From positions 1-59,500 of the forward strand of contig JALKBU010000221.1 in NCBI GenBank assembly GCA_023091735.1: 59,500 bases of DNA, given 5' to 3'. The DNA comes from Trichomonas tenax (Eukaryota > Parabasalia > Trichomonadida > Trichomonadidae). Below, piece after piece: positions 47,701 to 56,792 of this stretch. Within the stretch, counting starts at the first letter, position 1. Every line of letters starts with the position of its first letter. Below the pieces are notes generated by a model. The model was not told the DNA's origin, did no database searches, and saw nothing but the letters and a program-made list of their open reading frames with translations. Both the position numbers and the translations under genes were made by a program.

Positions 47701-47942
47701 AGCGAGAATCCGATTTAATTACTTCTCAATACAACTTTAAGGCTGTTGCTGCTGAAACTAAGCATCAAGAAGAAATTGCGGATCTAAAATCTTCATTCGC
47801 AAAGGAGAAAAACGATTTAATCGTTTCAGTCCTTGAAGAGTTCAATGTTCTCCACACACTCGGTGATGATGATATCGATGATGCTACATTCCTTTCATGT
47901 ATTCGTAAGATCGCAAATGAATATCGTCGCTTCCATAATTAA
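44745..47942 (+). CDS. Large coiled-coil protein, 1,065 residues
   Basis: Residues about 28-500 and 725-1,045 are long coiled coils with heptads of Leu/Ile and many Glu, Lys and Gln. Between them (about 505-720) lies a globular or helical-bundle segment with few charges in a row (SDSNILTTFSQSLIPLFDQPIRD and a stretch rich in hydrophobics near 640-700). The architecture suggests a golgin, centrosomal or cytoskeletal tether. I cannot name a family, and there is no GRIP domain or membrane helix at the end. Third-position GC rises markedly in the second half. No start ambiguity: MNSDG is the first ATG after the upstream spacer. Confidence 0.7.
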   Translation: MNSDGILSLEEHDNVPLQSNSQADASSYDEIDQLRKENAILKSQLERACNSTADLEMLHKGKRELTSKLIEANLKTESLQNRLKIAQQRNQDIEKKINSYCLQITNLNTEIDKKNKEITEKNSNIAELNIKDSNAEKAKSELSTFFTEISSLADQKIQTFSQVLTYFKSIFQQHQSEMEEMNKKHQDSELNVVSSLKQMVKKCKKLNKDNEILNENNQKLHQLIDTARDAINTSEEQIQKLMEDNQEFEIKLNESVIKSQSLQREIEQLKSKIEQNEQKYTDDTQKYQELLNMRDTRIDELKNIMNSPEQTGATRISELVQENTQLKIEINQLREQKNQSDELEKKVELKLRQALNKINSQKEDLQRYKKKLHAFSKDKMNNTEILLKKEIEQLNQQNSKYAKEIDSFRTKLQGAEASHIEGESAYAAVKNDNERLQNSITSLENIISNQRAEITSLTNQRNRLFQLCQKSIQSLTKYEISSKNAQTKITELTQKTQKVYKISQRSPDIAVPQSDSNILTTFSQSLIPLFDQPIRDRLNCILADFRMTPNERAKAAFKELSDIVKSSQDTTTEQQKQQATAASNVQSLLESMIKGFSSILGAKTSDDKVTGNAIIPRDSALIDFICEKTAQLELILQQNELLSPQFLSLDFLFTGAFEDRKKVLQDLACRGFDSRTAFDIFCLISLVNSALNDELAAVRSLCESQSTQLDNIERCLGTNDADFIQESLSNVEKKIRKLQSKNSKLKQSIVILQEEREEIAGNTNLKLVIDELKKQVDTMTQEIDRKSAVIEELEKEKSEKQRIIESQEAEIANLKNEIRQTQFDHRAEIAQFEKTIFASNQEVREANMKISQSSVEFEAKLQEQRKLAEDDRQRVLAKQDKLERQIASLKEKARQKDAAFKLRENDFNKETQKLIDAQIQLKQKLADSIESLRAQSTESAELQRKLSESLRINEGKAQDMMKEISKLTASKKAADVQIQSLQDQMKRESDLITSQYNFKAVAAETKHQEEIADLKSSFAKEKNDLIVSVLEEFNVLHTLGDDDIDDATFLSCIRKIANEYRRFHN

Positions 47943-48363
47943 TTGTTTTCATTTATTTGTTAATTTATAAATTTGTAATTCGAATCTTTCATTATTATTT
48001 CGATCACTAACAAAAGAACATCGCATTTCTCAATATATTTCAATCATCAAAGTTGAGAAAGATTTAGGGATTGTAAAAAATTGGTAAATTGAGGAATGAG
48101 TGATCTCATTCTATTCATATAACATACAACTCAAAACAAGATATTGAATTTTAAGTTATGTTTATATATATGTTGATTTTGAAGTTATTTGGTTTCAAAC
48201 TAATGAATGCAAAATCGAAATCATTTGTTAGAGATTAACTAATTATATCATGGCATTATGGAAATATTCAATAAAAGCAGTTAGATTTGAGCAATAAAAA
48301 GAAAAGAATGAAATGATATTAACCTTATTTGGGATTCTCCACCTGATTTACATTTTTATAAAA
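47943..48363. other. Intergenic AT-rich spacer
   Basis: About 420 bases. A GATATTAACCTTATTTGGG block at 48314 recurs in shorter form before other genes (ATTAACCTTA near 6610 and 28771), so it may be a promoter element. Nothing else was found. Confidence 0.45.
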
Positions 48364-49653
48364 ATGGATGAGAAGCGCGAAGAGCTTGAAAATTTGATGC
48401 AGACGATCGATGAGAAACAGGCAGAAGTGGACTCTATCCAGGCAGCCAACGCTGAACTCAAAATTAGAGTTCAGCAGCTGCAAACGGAGTTAATGAAAAA
48501 ACGAATAATTAACTCGCAACAGAATTTAAATACTATTGGTAAAATTGTAACAAAAACACCTGAAATTGATATTTCTCAGTTCAATTCTGAGCATCAAGAT
48601 TTGATTAATCAAATGAAAAATCAAATCGAATCTAAAAGTAAAGAAGCCGAACAAAATAACGAATTTAATCAAGGCCTTGAGAAGGAAATTACTGCTCTCA
48701 TTTCTTTAAACTCAGAAATTGAGAATAATCTTTTAATGACGCAACTTAAAATTAAACAAAGTCGCCGCGCGCAACAATCAATGAATAACGAGGCGCAAAG
48801 CATAAGGTCAAAAATACATTCGATTAAAGGCAGTATTTCATCATTATCTCGCAGTATTAAAGATGATGATAAAAGAATCGCGAAATTAACAATAAAGAAA
48901 GCAATTACAATTACAAACGAAAAATCACCCGAATCACTAAAGAAAGAGATTGAATCTGTTAAGATTCGCATTGTTGAATGTCAAGATCGAATTGATTCTT
49001 TACAAGAATTGCAAAATAACATTGAAGATGATATCAAAGCTTCCCAAGAACAAACTGAACAGCAGCTCAAGCACTATTCGGCATTAATTGGATGGCAAGA
49101 AGAAAAAACGAAATTAACAAATGAAAGAAATGCTTTGAAGCAGGAAGTCGCAGATCTCAAGAAATCCAATGCTGAGAGTGATGCCAATGTCTCTACACTT
49201 CAAAAGCGTTATGGTATCTTAAGAAATCTCGCTAATAAGTGGGATAAAGAAGATTTAACAGAATTCGAAAAAGAAGCGAACGAAGATAGTGCAATTACTA
49301 TTGATTCATTGCTGTCTAAGATATCTGCCATCAAACAGCGCACTTCTCCAAAGCCAGAAACAGGTAATTCACAAAGTAAAATACCAAAGACTCCAGATCG
49401 TGCAAACATGAACTTCAACTACACAGAGAACACGCCAAAAGATAAATCAGTTGAAATTAAGAAGTTAGAAGAAAAGATAAATCAATTACAATTAAAGTTA
49501 GATCGAAAACTCGGAACATACAGAACAAACGAGTACCTCCGCAAGGAATCGATTGATCAGCAACGAATATTAATGTTCGATCAAGAACAAGAATTAATTA
49601 ACAGAATTCAAGAGACAAAGCTGAAAATTGCTCTTAAGAAGATGGGTCAGTAA
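48364..49653 (+). CDS. Coiled-coil protein, 429 residues
   Basis: The protein is heptad-rich helix from about residue 5 to 330 and again from about 370 to the end, with a Ser/Pro/Asn linker (about 325-365: SPKPETGNSQSKIPKTPDR) containing possible TP phosphorylation sites. The frame starts at 48313 with a hydrophobic 16-residue segment (MILTLFGILHLIYIFIK). It could be a signal anchor but more likely is translated spacer. The ATG at 48364 (MDEKREE) is preferred. No family recognised; a structural component of the cytoskeleton or flagellar apparatus is plausible. Confidence 0.6.
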   Translation: MDEKREELENLMQTIDEKQAEVDSIQAANAELKIRVQQLQTELMKKRIINSQQNLNTIGKIVTKTPEIDISQFNSEHQDLINQMKNQIESKSKEAEQNNEFNQGLEKEITALISLNSEIENNLLMTQLKIKQSRRAQQSMNNEAQSIRSKIHSIKGSISSLSRSIKDDDKRIAKLTIKKAITITNEKSPESLKKEIESVKIRIVECQDRIDSLQELQNNIEDDIKASQEQTEQQLKHYSALIGWQEEKTKLTNERNALKQEVADLKKSNAESDANVSTLQKRYGILRNLANKWDKEDLTEFEKEANEDSAITIDSLLSKISAIKQRTSPKPETGNSQSKIPKTPDRANMNFNYTENTPKDKSVEIKKLEEKINQLQLKLDRKLGTYRTNEYLRKESIDQQRILMFDQEQELINRIQETKLKIALKKMGQ

Positions 49654-49755
49654 TAGAATATATAGTGAACTTTTTTGTGTTAAATAAAATTGAGATTTAA
49701 TTAATGTAAGTTATAGTGTTTTGCGTGTCAAAGCAGAAATTTTACATGCCAGATT

Positions 49756-50412
49756 TTACTTTTTGCGCGTGAAGACAACAGCAAGAATGATACCGACTAT
49801 AATAATGAAAGCAAGAACAATGCCCAAAATAATGTAAAGGCACTTTGTGCTCTTCTTCTGGTGCTCCTGTGCAACGTTAAGGCTTTCATTTCCTTTGACC
49901 ATTTCTTCATGAGCTTCTTCGATTGTATTGTCAACTCTAACAACAACTTCATGCTGCTCATCAATCTTCTCCTTAAGAAGAGTAGCGGCATGGTCGAGAG
50001 CCTTCATATCTTCAACAATGTTCTCTGTTTCGCGATTCAAATCTTCAACTTCGCGTGTTTCATCATCAAGCAGTGACTGCTGAAGTGTGTTTCCGCTTGC
50101 ACCTGGTTGTGATTGTTGTTGCTGAGCCTGTTGATCGAGAGTTTCAATTTGTCTTTCTGTATCGTGTTTGATATCATCGTATTCACCACTGAGGCGGTCG
50201 TACTTCTCCTGGACGTCCGGTGAAGCATTGGCCATCAACGGTGCGATTTGAACAGAGAGCTGATTAAGATCTTTGAGATGTTTCTTGATTGTAGCACGCT
50301 TTGAGGCGTTGTTAATGTTTGGCAAATCCTTCTTAACGCTGTTTAAGCGGTTTTCGAAGTTATTGACGAGTTGTTGGACATTTTGTGGCTCGTTGCCTTT
50401 CTTCAATGACAT
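49756..50412 (-). CDS. Q-SNARE (syntaxin-like)
   Basis: The 218-residue tail-anchored protein has an N-terminal helical domain (about 10-90), a Gln-rich linker (about 92-108), a SNARE motif (about 125-188) and one C-terminal transmembrane helix (about 193-214) with a tail of only RKK. The zero-layer Gln is in the DEQHEVVVRVDNTIEEAHE segment, corresponding to EQGEMIDRIDxNIDxA in syntaxins. The AHEEMVKGNESLNVAQEHQKKS end is also syntaxin-like. It mediates membrane fusion. The subtype (Qa or Qc) cannot be fixed by eye; the short Habc region leaves both open. An initiator-like CTCACTTTTAG lies 20 bases upstream. Confidence 0.85.
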   Translation of the reverse strand: MSLKKGNEPQNVQQLVNNFENRLNSVKKDLPNINNASKRATIKKHLKDLNQLSVQIAPLMANASPDVQEKYDRLSGEYDDIKHDTERQIETLDQQAQQQQSQPGASGNTLQQSLLDDETREVEDLNRETENIVEDMKALDHAATLLKEKIDEQHEVVVRVDNTIEEAHEEMVKGNESLNVAQEHQKKSTKCLYIILGIVLAFIIIVGIILAVVFTRKK

Positions 50413-50801
50413 AATGAAGGTTTACCAACTAAAAGTGAGTTGAAAATTTTCATGTCATGTAAAATTTGGATAAACTACCAATGTCAGGAATTGTTTTTTC
50501 CAAACGATTCGATATTATTTACTTAGTAATGCAGCTCTATTTTATTCAAAATTCATCCTTTTCATTGACAATTTGTCATGTAAATCAAAATTATATCAAT
50601 CAGAGGCAAAATTGAAATAATCAAATTCATGCATTGAGCCTATTGGATTCAACTCTAGATTCAAAGTTCTATAATATATTATAAGATCCAGTTATAAATC
50701 CTATCAACAATACCATTTTTTCGGCAAAATAAATTTAGTTTTAGATTTGTCATGTAAAATATTCATTTTTGACACCTCAGGTAATAAACGTGACAAAAAT
50801 A
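50413..50801. promoter_or_regulatory. Divergent promoter region with ACATG and GTGACA motifs
   Basis: Contains AAAAGTGAGT (50431; on the SNARE strand CTCACTTTT), CATGTCATGTAAAATT (50451), TTGTCATGTAAATC (50573), TTTGTCATGTAAAAT (50747) and CGTGACAAAAATAATG (50789, touching the start of the J-protein gene). Both promoter types thus occur together. Confidence 0.45.
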
Positions 50802-51758
50802 ATGCTGATTCTTATTTCTTTACTTAATTTCGCGTACAACGTGAACACGAGCCAGTACGAGGACCTCAATTTGTACGATATCCTCAATGTCAACAAATTC
50901 GCAACAGAAAAAGACATCACGAAATCGTATAAGAGATTATTAATACAAAATAACAGGAACAGGAATCCGACAGCCAGGGCCAAGAAGGTCTGGAAGCAGA
51001 CGGAATACGCGCATGATATACTCTCCAACCCAAGTTCAAGGAAACTTTACGATGCATTGGGAAACCTGATCTTAAATCAGACAGATTTCTCTGTCTTCGG
51101 ATACAGAAGTGAGTTGGAGCTCGCTCAGATAAAGAAGATGTATAGAGGAGGACAACAAAACTCGTTCGCTGGCGCAATCACTTTTCCGCTTCAGTTTGAT
51201 CTCGTTGATTTCATGAATGGTGCAACGAAGAAGATCAAAATCATGCGCACGATTCCATGCATCTGCAAGAAAGGGGGCCAAAGATGTCCAAAGTGTCGTA
51301 AAAATCCTTATCAGCAGATGTTAGTTACAGAAGACGTTGTTCTTCCAAAGGGCGCAAGTGAACATCATCGCATTTACTATAAGGAACTTATTGACTCTCC
51401 ATTTGATCGTGGAGCAAGTGAAATTATATTCATTGCTTATCTTAAGAATGACGGAATATTTACACGTGAGGGCGTTAACATTCATCGCAATGTTACTATA
51501 TCACTGCCAGAAGTTGTAAATGGAGGAAATTATACATTTGAAAATCCAGATGGAGAAGAGTTAAGCATATCGCTTGAAGGTGTCCAGCATGGAGAAGAAA
51601 GGAGGATTCGTGGAAAGGGTATTCCATACTTCGATGATCCTAAAACACGTGGTGACGTTATAGTAACATTCTATATTGATTTCCCGAAGAAGCTTACTGA
51701 TGCTCAAAAGGAAGTTGTCAAAAGGAACCTTCCAGACGATTTTGCATCTTATGCATAA
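50802..51758 (+). CDS. ERdj3-like J-domain protein with a degenerate HPD motif
   Basis: The 318-residue protein has an ER-type signal peptide (MLILISLLNFAYNVNTS). A J-like domain follows (about 19-85: LNLYDILNVNKFATEKDITKSYK, then AHDILSNPSSRKLYDALG). The DnaJ C-terminal substrate-binding domains I and II then fill about 120-315 (FPLQFDLVDFMNGATKKIKI, a Cys pair CIC/CPKC, VVLPKGASEHHRI, RGKGIPYFD). This is the ERdj3/Scj1 layout. At residues 51-53, where HPD is required to stimulate Hsp70/BiP, the protein has N-R-N (alignment: KHHPDKNP against QNNRNRNP). It may bind substrates without activating BiP. The frame opens at TTG 50769; the ATG at 50802 follows GTGACAAAAATA. Confidence 0.83.
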   Translation: MLILISLLNFAYNVNTSQYEDLNLYDILNVNKFATEKDITKSYKRLLIQNNRNRNPTARAKKVWKQTEYAHDILSNPSSRKLYDALGNLILNQTDFSVFGYRSELELAQIKKMYRGGQQNSFAGAITFPLQFDLVDFMNGATKKIKIMRTIPCICKKGGQRCPKCRKNPYQQMLVTEDVVLPKGASEHHRIYYKELIDSPFDRGASEIIFIAYLKNDGIFTREGVNIHRNVTISLPEVVNGGNYTFENPDGEELSISLEGVQHGEERRIRGKGIPYFDDPKTRGDVIVTFYIDFPKKLTDAQKEVVKRNLPDDFASYA

Positions 51759-51896
51759 AAATAAATTTGTTTTTTTCTTATTACAATAATAAAAACAACT
51801 GTTTATAATAATAATATACATAAATAAACATGACCTAAAAAGAAAATCCAATATTATTGCTCCTTGACCAAGAAACACAAAATATTCTATATGATT

Positions 51897-53300
51897 TCAA
51901 TATTCTAACGGTTCATCATTGAGAACCATTAAGCCTTCCTTAACAAGTTCTAATTCTGGAATATCAGACGGATCAAACGGATCTATTCCCATTGCTGTTT
52001 TCTTAAGATTCATAGATGCCATTGTTTCTGCAATTGATGGTTGCTTCGAAGAGCAATAGTTTTCTATCCTAATTATTGTGTTTAGCACTTCTTTTGTTAC
52101 GATTTGAGAACCAAGATCTAAGTATGAAGACATTAGTTCGAAAAATCCCTTTTCAACAATGAAATAATGGAAAACTATATCAGGTTGATAAGCCATTACT
52201 TGTAACAACGCAATTGTTGAATATCTTCGAATTTGATAACTTCCAGATTCGGCCCATTTGAACAGCTCCTCAACTACGCCATCATCAAGAGCATTCTGCA
52301 TCAGATCCATTGAGCATTCTTCATTTCTAAATAGTGCTGCAAGCATTCTTACAGCGCTGAGTATTAATTCCTCGTTCTCTGAACTAGCCACTATCCCAAA
52401 GAAGTCCAATGTCATGCTAGAAGTTATAGACATTGATGTGCATGTATCATCAGTCAAAAGGATTGAATTAATAAGGTCTAGGATGGAAATTTTAACTTCA
52501 TCACTGTATTGGTCAAATAGTGGGAAGATTTCGGCTGGAGAAAACAGCTCACACAGTACAAAAGCACAATTTGCGCTGCATTCAGCAAAAACTGAAGCTA
52601 TATACACCCTTTTCTCGAAGTTCGGCATTTCAGGGTTAGTAAACAAATCAACGAATAGCTCAGTCACTGATGAAATGTGTTCGTAATCAGGATGTGGATT
52701 TGTATGTAACAAACTCCACACACAGAGTAGAATTTCATCACGTAGCTTTTGATCTTCGCATATTGAAAAGCGGTCGATGAGATTTTTAACAATATCCATT
52801 TCTTCAATAAGTTGTAGTTTTAATGTCGGTTGAATAATGAGAATGCGATTCAGTAAGTTCAAAGCCAAATAAGCGCATTGTGCTGATGTATTATCGCTGA
52901 ATATAAACTGCGCTAAATAGTTGCAAAATTCTTGATTCGTTAAAAATGATGCATTCATACTCCATCGATGCAACCAAAGTATAAATAACTTAAGAATAGC
53001 TACGTTTGATTCTTCTATCGGTCTATTTGTTAATATATCCACAAGATACGAAGATAAATCATAATTTTCTATCGCAATGACTGATATTGTAGAATTACTA
53101 AGTAAAATTTCTGATAACTGTATGATTTTGCTGGGAACTGCAGCATCTATTTTGTTCGAACTTGTAATTTGTTTAATCAATAAAATAATTTTTTCGTCTT
53201 CCATCTGAGCAGCTTGTTGTGTGTCATTGTATGGACTAACGAAAAGCTTCTTCTGCTTGTTATATGAGGCCATAGCCCATTCAAATTGAAATCCTTTCAT
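51897..53300 (-). CDS. ARM/HEAT-repeat protein (importin-alpha-like)
   Basis: The 467-residue soluble helical protein has repeating helix triplets of about 42 residues: Leu-rich helices with Asn-rich turns (SNVAILKLFILWLHRWS, SAVRMLAALFRNE). RRYSTIALLQVMAYQPDIVFHYF resembles an ARM repeat. The acidic, Pro-rich C-terminus (PSDIPELELVKEG) recalls importin-alpha tails, and the N-terminus (MASYNKQKKLF) is weakly basic, unlike a full IBB. I call it importin-alpha-like with caution. The open frame runs to an ATG at 53504, but the added part lacks coding character. MKGFQF at 53300 or MASYNK at 53270 are likelier. Confidence 0.5.
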   Translation of the reverse strand: MKGFQFEWAMASYNKQKKLFVSPYNDTQQAAQMEDEKIILLIKQITSSNKIDAAVPSKIIQLSEILLSNSTISVIAIENYDLSSYLVDILTNRPIEESNVAILKLFILWLHRWSMNASFLTNQEFCNYLAQFIFSDNTSAQCAYLALNLLNRILIIQPTLKLQLIEEMDIVKNLIDRFSICEDQKLRDEILLCVWSLLHTNPHPDYEHISSVTELFVDLFTNPEMPNFEKRVYIASVFAECSANCAFVLCELFSPAEIFPLFDQYSDEVKISILDLINSILLTDDTCTSMSITSSMTLDFFGIVASSENEELILSAVRMLAALFRNEECSMDLMQNALDDGVVEELFKWAESGSYQIRRYSTIALLQVMAYQPDIVFHYFIVEKGFFELMSSYLDLGSQIVTKEVLNTIIRIENYCSSKQPSIAETMASMNLKKTAMGIDPFDPSDIPELELVKEGLMVLNDEPLEY

Positions 53301-55523
53301 TCCAAAAAATTGACGTTTAAAAATTGTTTTGACGACTTTACACGAAAATGAATGGGAATCGATTTGATCGTTTTTACTTGAAATATAGAATCTATATATG
53401 CAGTTTAATCGATCTAACAAGGTATTTTGAAAATTTTGGCAGATTTTACCAAAAATATTCAATAAAATACCAAAAAAGCATAGATTTAACATTTTTTGAC
53501 TCATATTTTTGCCACTTTCTATCGCAGCATTTGTTATGTCTTATTTGTCGACAACATTTCTTAACACAATTTTGATTTTCGAAATTATCATTGCCAAAAT
53601 CATATTATTGCTGAACATTTGATTCCAAGCAGCCCAAAAGTTCAATTGGAAGTATTCATCATAACATGCATCGTTGTTTTAGATAATTATATAATTGTGA
53701 AATTATTAACAAAACTGCCAACAAAAGCAATCTCGCTGCAATTGTTTGAGTAGCAACATTGCAGCTTATACTCTGAAGATCACGTCCCAATTTTGTAAAT
53801 TATATTGGAAAATTCCTGATTTTGATCGAAAACAGCTAGAAGACTGCTTTAAAGATATGAATTATATTATTTTTGGTAACATTTTTCCTTCTACGGTGTA
53901 GTCCCGCGACCTTCATAACTTTTTATCTGATCAATATTTTTTTCGATTTGAAAGTGCTTTCATGTACTTATTGATAGATATATAGACTGTGCCACTTATA
54001 CCACTGGATATACAAATTAATATCTCGTTCAATATTGAATATAATTTCTTGTTACTAATATGGTGAAGAACCACCATGATTTCCTTTATATTCATTAGAT
54101 AAAAATATTGTGTTATAAATAAAATAACAAAATTTAGTTACGAGATCAATGTTTGAAAAATGCACAACGGCAAAAAAATTTTATCCTTAGTCTACTTCTG
54201 TCACTTTCTGCACAGACATGTACAGAATCACCCTATATGGTTTACATATTCGGGAAAAATTTTTATAACAAGATATAAAATCAGCTATACCACCGTGAAA
54301 GGCGAAAATTCAACTAGAGTTATCTCAATATATAAGAAAAAGGTACAAAAATCCCAGTAGTATTAATACTAGCTCATAATGTACTACAAATTGTTCGTTG
54401 AGATTCTATCTGGATCCATATTTCTTGATGGAATGTATTCAATTTTGGAAATATGTGCTATAAAAGTGAGCTTCCCAGCCTTCCAGAAATTTTTATCCTC
54501 AGTACACTTCTGTCACATTCTCGAGAAAATTCTATAGATTGCTCTTATGCTAGTGGTTTTGCACAGAAAAAAATTTATAGCAAGTTATAAAACGATTTAA
54601 ACTGCATTTTTCATGCTTTCGAAAAAAGTGACATTGTTACTAAAGTTCAATGGCAAAAGCCATTGACTTGTTTCTACAAGTAATATTCAATGCATATTTC
54701 CGAACCAGCTCTATTAGTTTTTGGATCCATATGTTTTATCTTATAAATTCATACATACGACAAAATATGAGCAAGAAAATGAAAATCATGAGCTGAAGAT
54801 TATATTAAAGTGAAAATAGAGATAGTATATGATGTATTCGAAGAAAATGTAGTTTATTAATCTTGCTATGCACATTAATAATAAAAATAATTTGAATTCG
54901 AACATATGAAAGAAAAATGGAGGAATCCAGCAATGAATGATATCCATAGATACGAATGGAATACTCTAGCATGGCTCTTAAGTCTTGAGTCAATTCTGAG
55001 TCCAATTCGGAAAAAATTAGCATAAATTGAATACTTTACAAGACGATACATAAAATACATATGGAGGAAGAGAAAGTTTGTCCTCGATGATGTTCTAACC
55101 ATCCTCGTCACTTCCACAATCACACACTCTGCTTTCTGTCCTACACCAAAGAACTCTCCCGTTTATCTTCTCGTTTTTCAACGAAAGAAATAATTTCATC
55201 ACCTAAAAAGTACCATTAAAACAGCTGATTTTCTAGCCTCTTACTGTATATCGAATGGAGAATTGAAATATCACTCCTTATCCTTGCTTTTCTCGTCTAA
55301 TAAACACTTTTTTGTAAAGTATTCAATTTGTGATATGATTTTTTCCTAGGATACACTCAAAATTGACATTTTAAGAATTGAGATTTTCACTTTATTTTGA
55401 TAAATATCCCAAATAAACTCAAATTTCCTCGACAGATCGATAGAAATCAATGAGTCTCACTTAATTTCAGTGTATCCTCATTTCACAGTAAGATTTTGTC
55501 TAGTGAAAAAAGTGCAACTTTTG
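53301..55523. other. Gene-free region of about 2.2 kb
   Basis: AT-rich, with no frame above about 80 codons that shows any domain. It contains a diverged direct repeat (54173 and 54484) and, near 54650-54665, the small palindrome CAATGGC-AAAA-GCCATTG. No RNA gene was recognised. Confidence 0.5.
54173..54600 (+). repeat. Diverged direct repeat, two copies about 310 bp apart
   Basis: Copy 1 (54173-54290) and copy 2 (54484-54600) share TTTTATCCTYAGT, ACTTCTGTCAC-TTCT, and then AAAAATTTTTATA-CAAG-TATAAAA near their ends. They lie in a gene-free tract and lack open frames. They may be remnants of a duplicated transcript or element. Confidence 0.5.
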
Positions 55524-55943
55524 ATGCGTCGAAAACCTGCACCAAAGCCTCAGACAGATGGCATTGTGCAGTACACTTCAGAAGTGGAACCAGATGAACG
55601 CGGATATTGTCAATTTTTCATTGAACTCGACGACAAAACAAAAGCTCAATTGCAAATTCCGTTCAAACTGAAAGTAAAAGAAGTATTTACTCTATTCGAT
55701 AGCAAATACAATATTAGTTGGGTTTCGCATGCAATCGTTGTTGAAGGAAAAATCCTTTGGTACGATAATTACTTATATCAATACGCCGATTATCTTCATC
55801 CAAACGCCGTCGCATATATCGTAGAAGATAAAGGAGAATCGTTTTATCAGTTGATTAAGTATTATATCGTGAAATATTACAGACATTATAGAAAAAGATT
55901 GCGAATAATGCTGTTTTGGCAGCCTCTAAATACCGAAAAGTAA
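55524..55943 (+). CDS. Small conserved hypothetical protein
   Basis: The 139-residue protein has a basic Pro-rich start (MRRKPAPKPQ), a compact alpha/beta middle (about 20-105, with CQFFIELDDKTKAQLQIPFKLKVKEVFTLF and HAIVVEGKILWYDN) and a very basic aromatic C-terminus (KYYRHYRKRLRIMLFW). No family is recognised; the strand-helix-strand order could be ubiquitin-like, but this is only a shape impression. The frame opens at a GTG (55470). The ATG at 55524, preceded by AAAAAAGTGCAACTTTTG, is the start. Confidence 0.5.
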   Translation: MRRKPAPKPQTDGIVQYTSEVEPDERGYCQFFIELDDKTKAQLQIPFKLKVKEVFTLFDSKYNISWVSHAIVVEGKILWYDNYLYQYADYLHPNAVAYIVEDKGESFYQLIKYYIVKYYRHYRKRLRIMLFWQPLNTEK

Positions 55944-56384
55944 CCAGATTTGAACTAGTCTTGTAAAATATCTTAGACAAATTGTTTTATTGCGCTGACA
56001 AAAAATAACAATCGATTATTTTTTTTAGCAACACCTATAATTATCCGGAAGACGCCTAGAAAATGCAAGTCACTGTACTCACTTCAAAGTCTTCTATCAA
56101 TGAATTTCGTCGTATAATTTCAACTACTTTTTAAATAACGAATGTTGCGATTTACAATCAACACCATTAATCCAAAATCCGTCAGTATATGACAAATTCA
56201 TATCCTCTTTACCATGTTTTCGCATATGAATTTTTCGTCTTTTTATGTGTAAAGTTTTCAAAATCTGATTGTCTCTTGTCCTCAATCCAAAGATGGCTTG
56301 CGAGGAAACAACATTGATTGAAAACTGTATATAAAGAATTTAATAAACAAATAAAGAAATACAAATAACCAAATTAAACAATGA
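55944..56384. other. Intergenic AT-rich spacer
   Basis: About 440 bases of convergent spacer between two genes. I see no repeat, RNA gene or frame of note. Confidence 0.5.
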
Positions 56385-56792
56385 TCAGTTCTGAACAGAT
56401 GAGATCTGATGGATGCCATTAAGAGCATTCTTATAATCTCTCATCAAATTATCGGAGAAGTGAGCATGAATACCCTCAATTAGAGTGGAGACGGACTGCT
56501 GGTTGATGAAGGGAGTGTAAACGTTAGCGAAGAAGATCTCTCCGAGGCTGAGGAAAGGAAAGAAAATCCAAATATATACTAAAGTCACGATTATTGAGCC
56601 ACCCGGAATGATGCTAAGTATTGGGAGAATGAGAGGTTCAAGAAAAGCAACAAAGCCTAATGTACCCCATCTGAGGACGTATTTGTTGATTAGATCCTTG
56701 TCATCGGACTGCAGGGCCTGGTATGTGCAAATGAGAGGCCACATGTAGTTGAAGACAAAGCTAATGACGCACTTCAAAGCGGTCAACTTCAT
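56385..56792 (-). CDS. REEP/DP1/HVA22 family ER-shaping protein
   Basis: The 135-residue protein matches the TB2/DP1/HVA22 domain. It begins with MWPLICTYQALQSDDKD (family: YPAYASYKAIES-DKED), then a long hydrophobic hairpin (KYVLRWGTLGFVAFLEPLILPILSIIPG) and a second hairpin (VTLVYIWIFFPFLSLGEIFFANVYTPFI; family: KLLFLLWLLLPQ-GA--LY--FVRP). These proteins use two hairpins to bend ER membrane into tubules. The frame extends to 56834, but 56792 (MKLTALK) begins just before the first hydrophobic stretch and is preferred. A second, more diverged relative is at 2184-2693. Confidence 0.82.
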   Translation of the reverse strand: MKLTALKCVISFVFNYMWPLICTYQALQSDDKDLINKYVLRWGTLGFVAFLEPLILPILSIIPGGSIIVTLVYIWIFFPFLSLGEIFFANVYTPFINQQSVSTLIEGIHAHFSDNLMRDYKNALNGIHQISSVQN

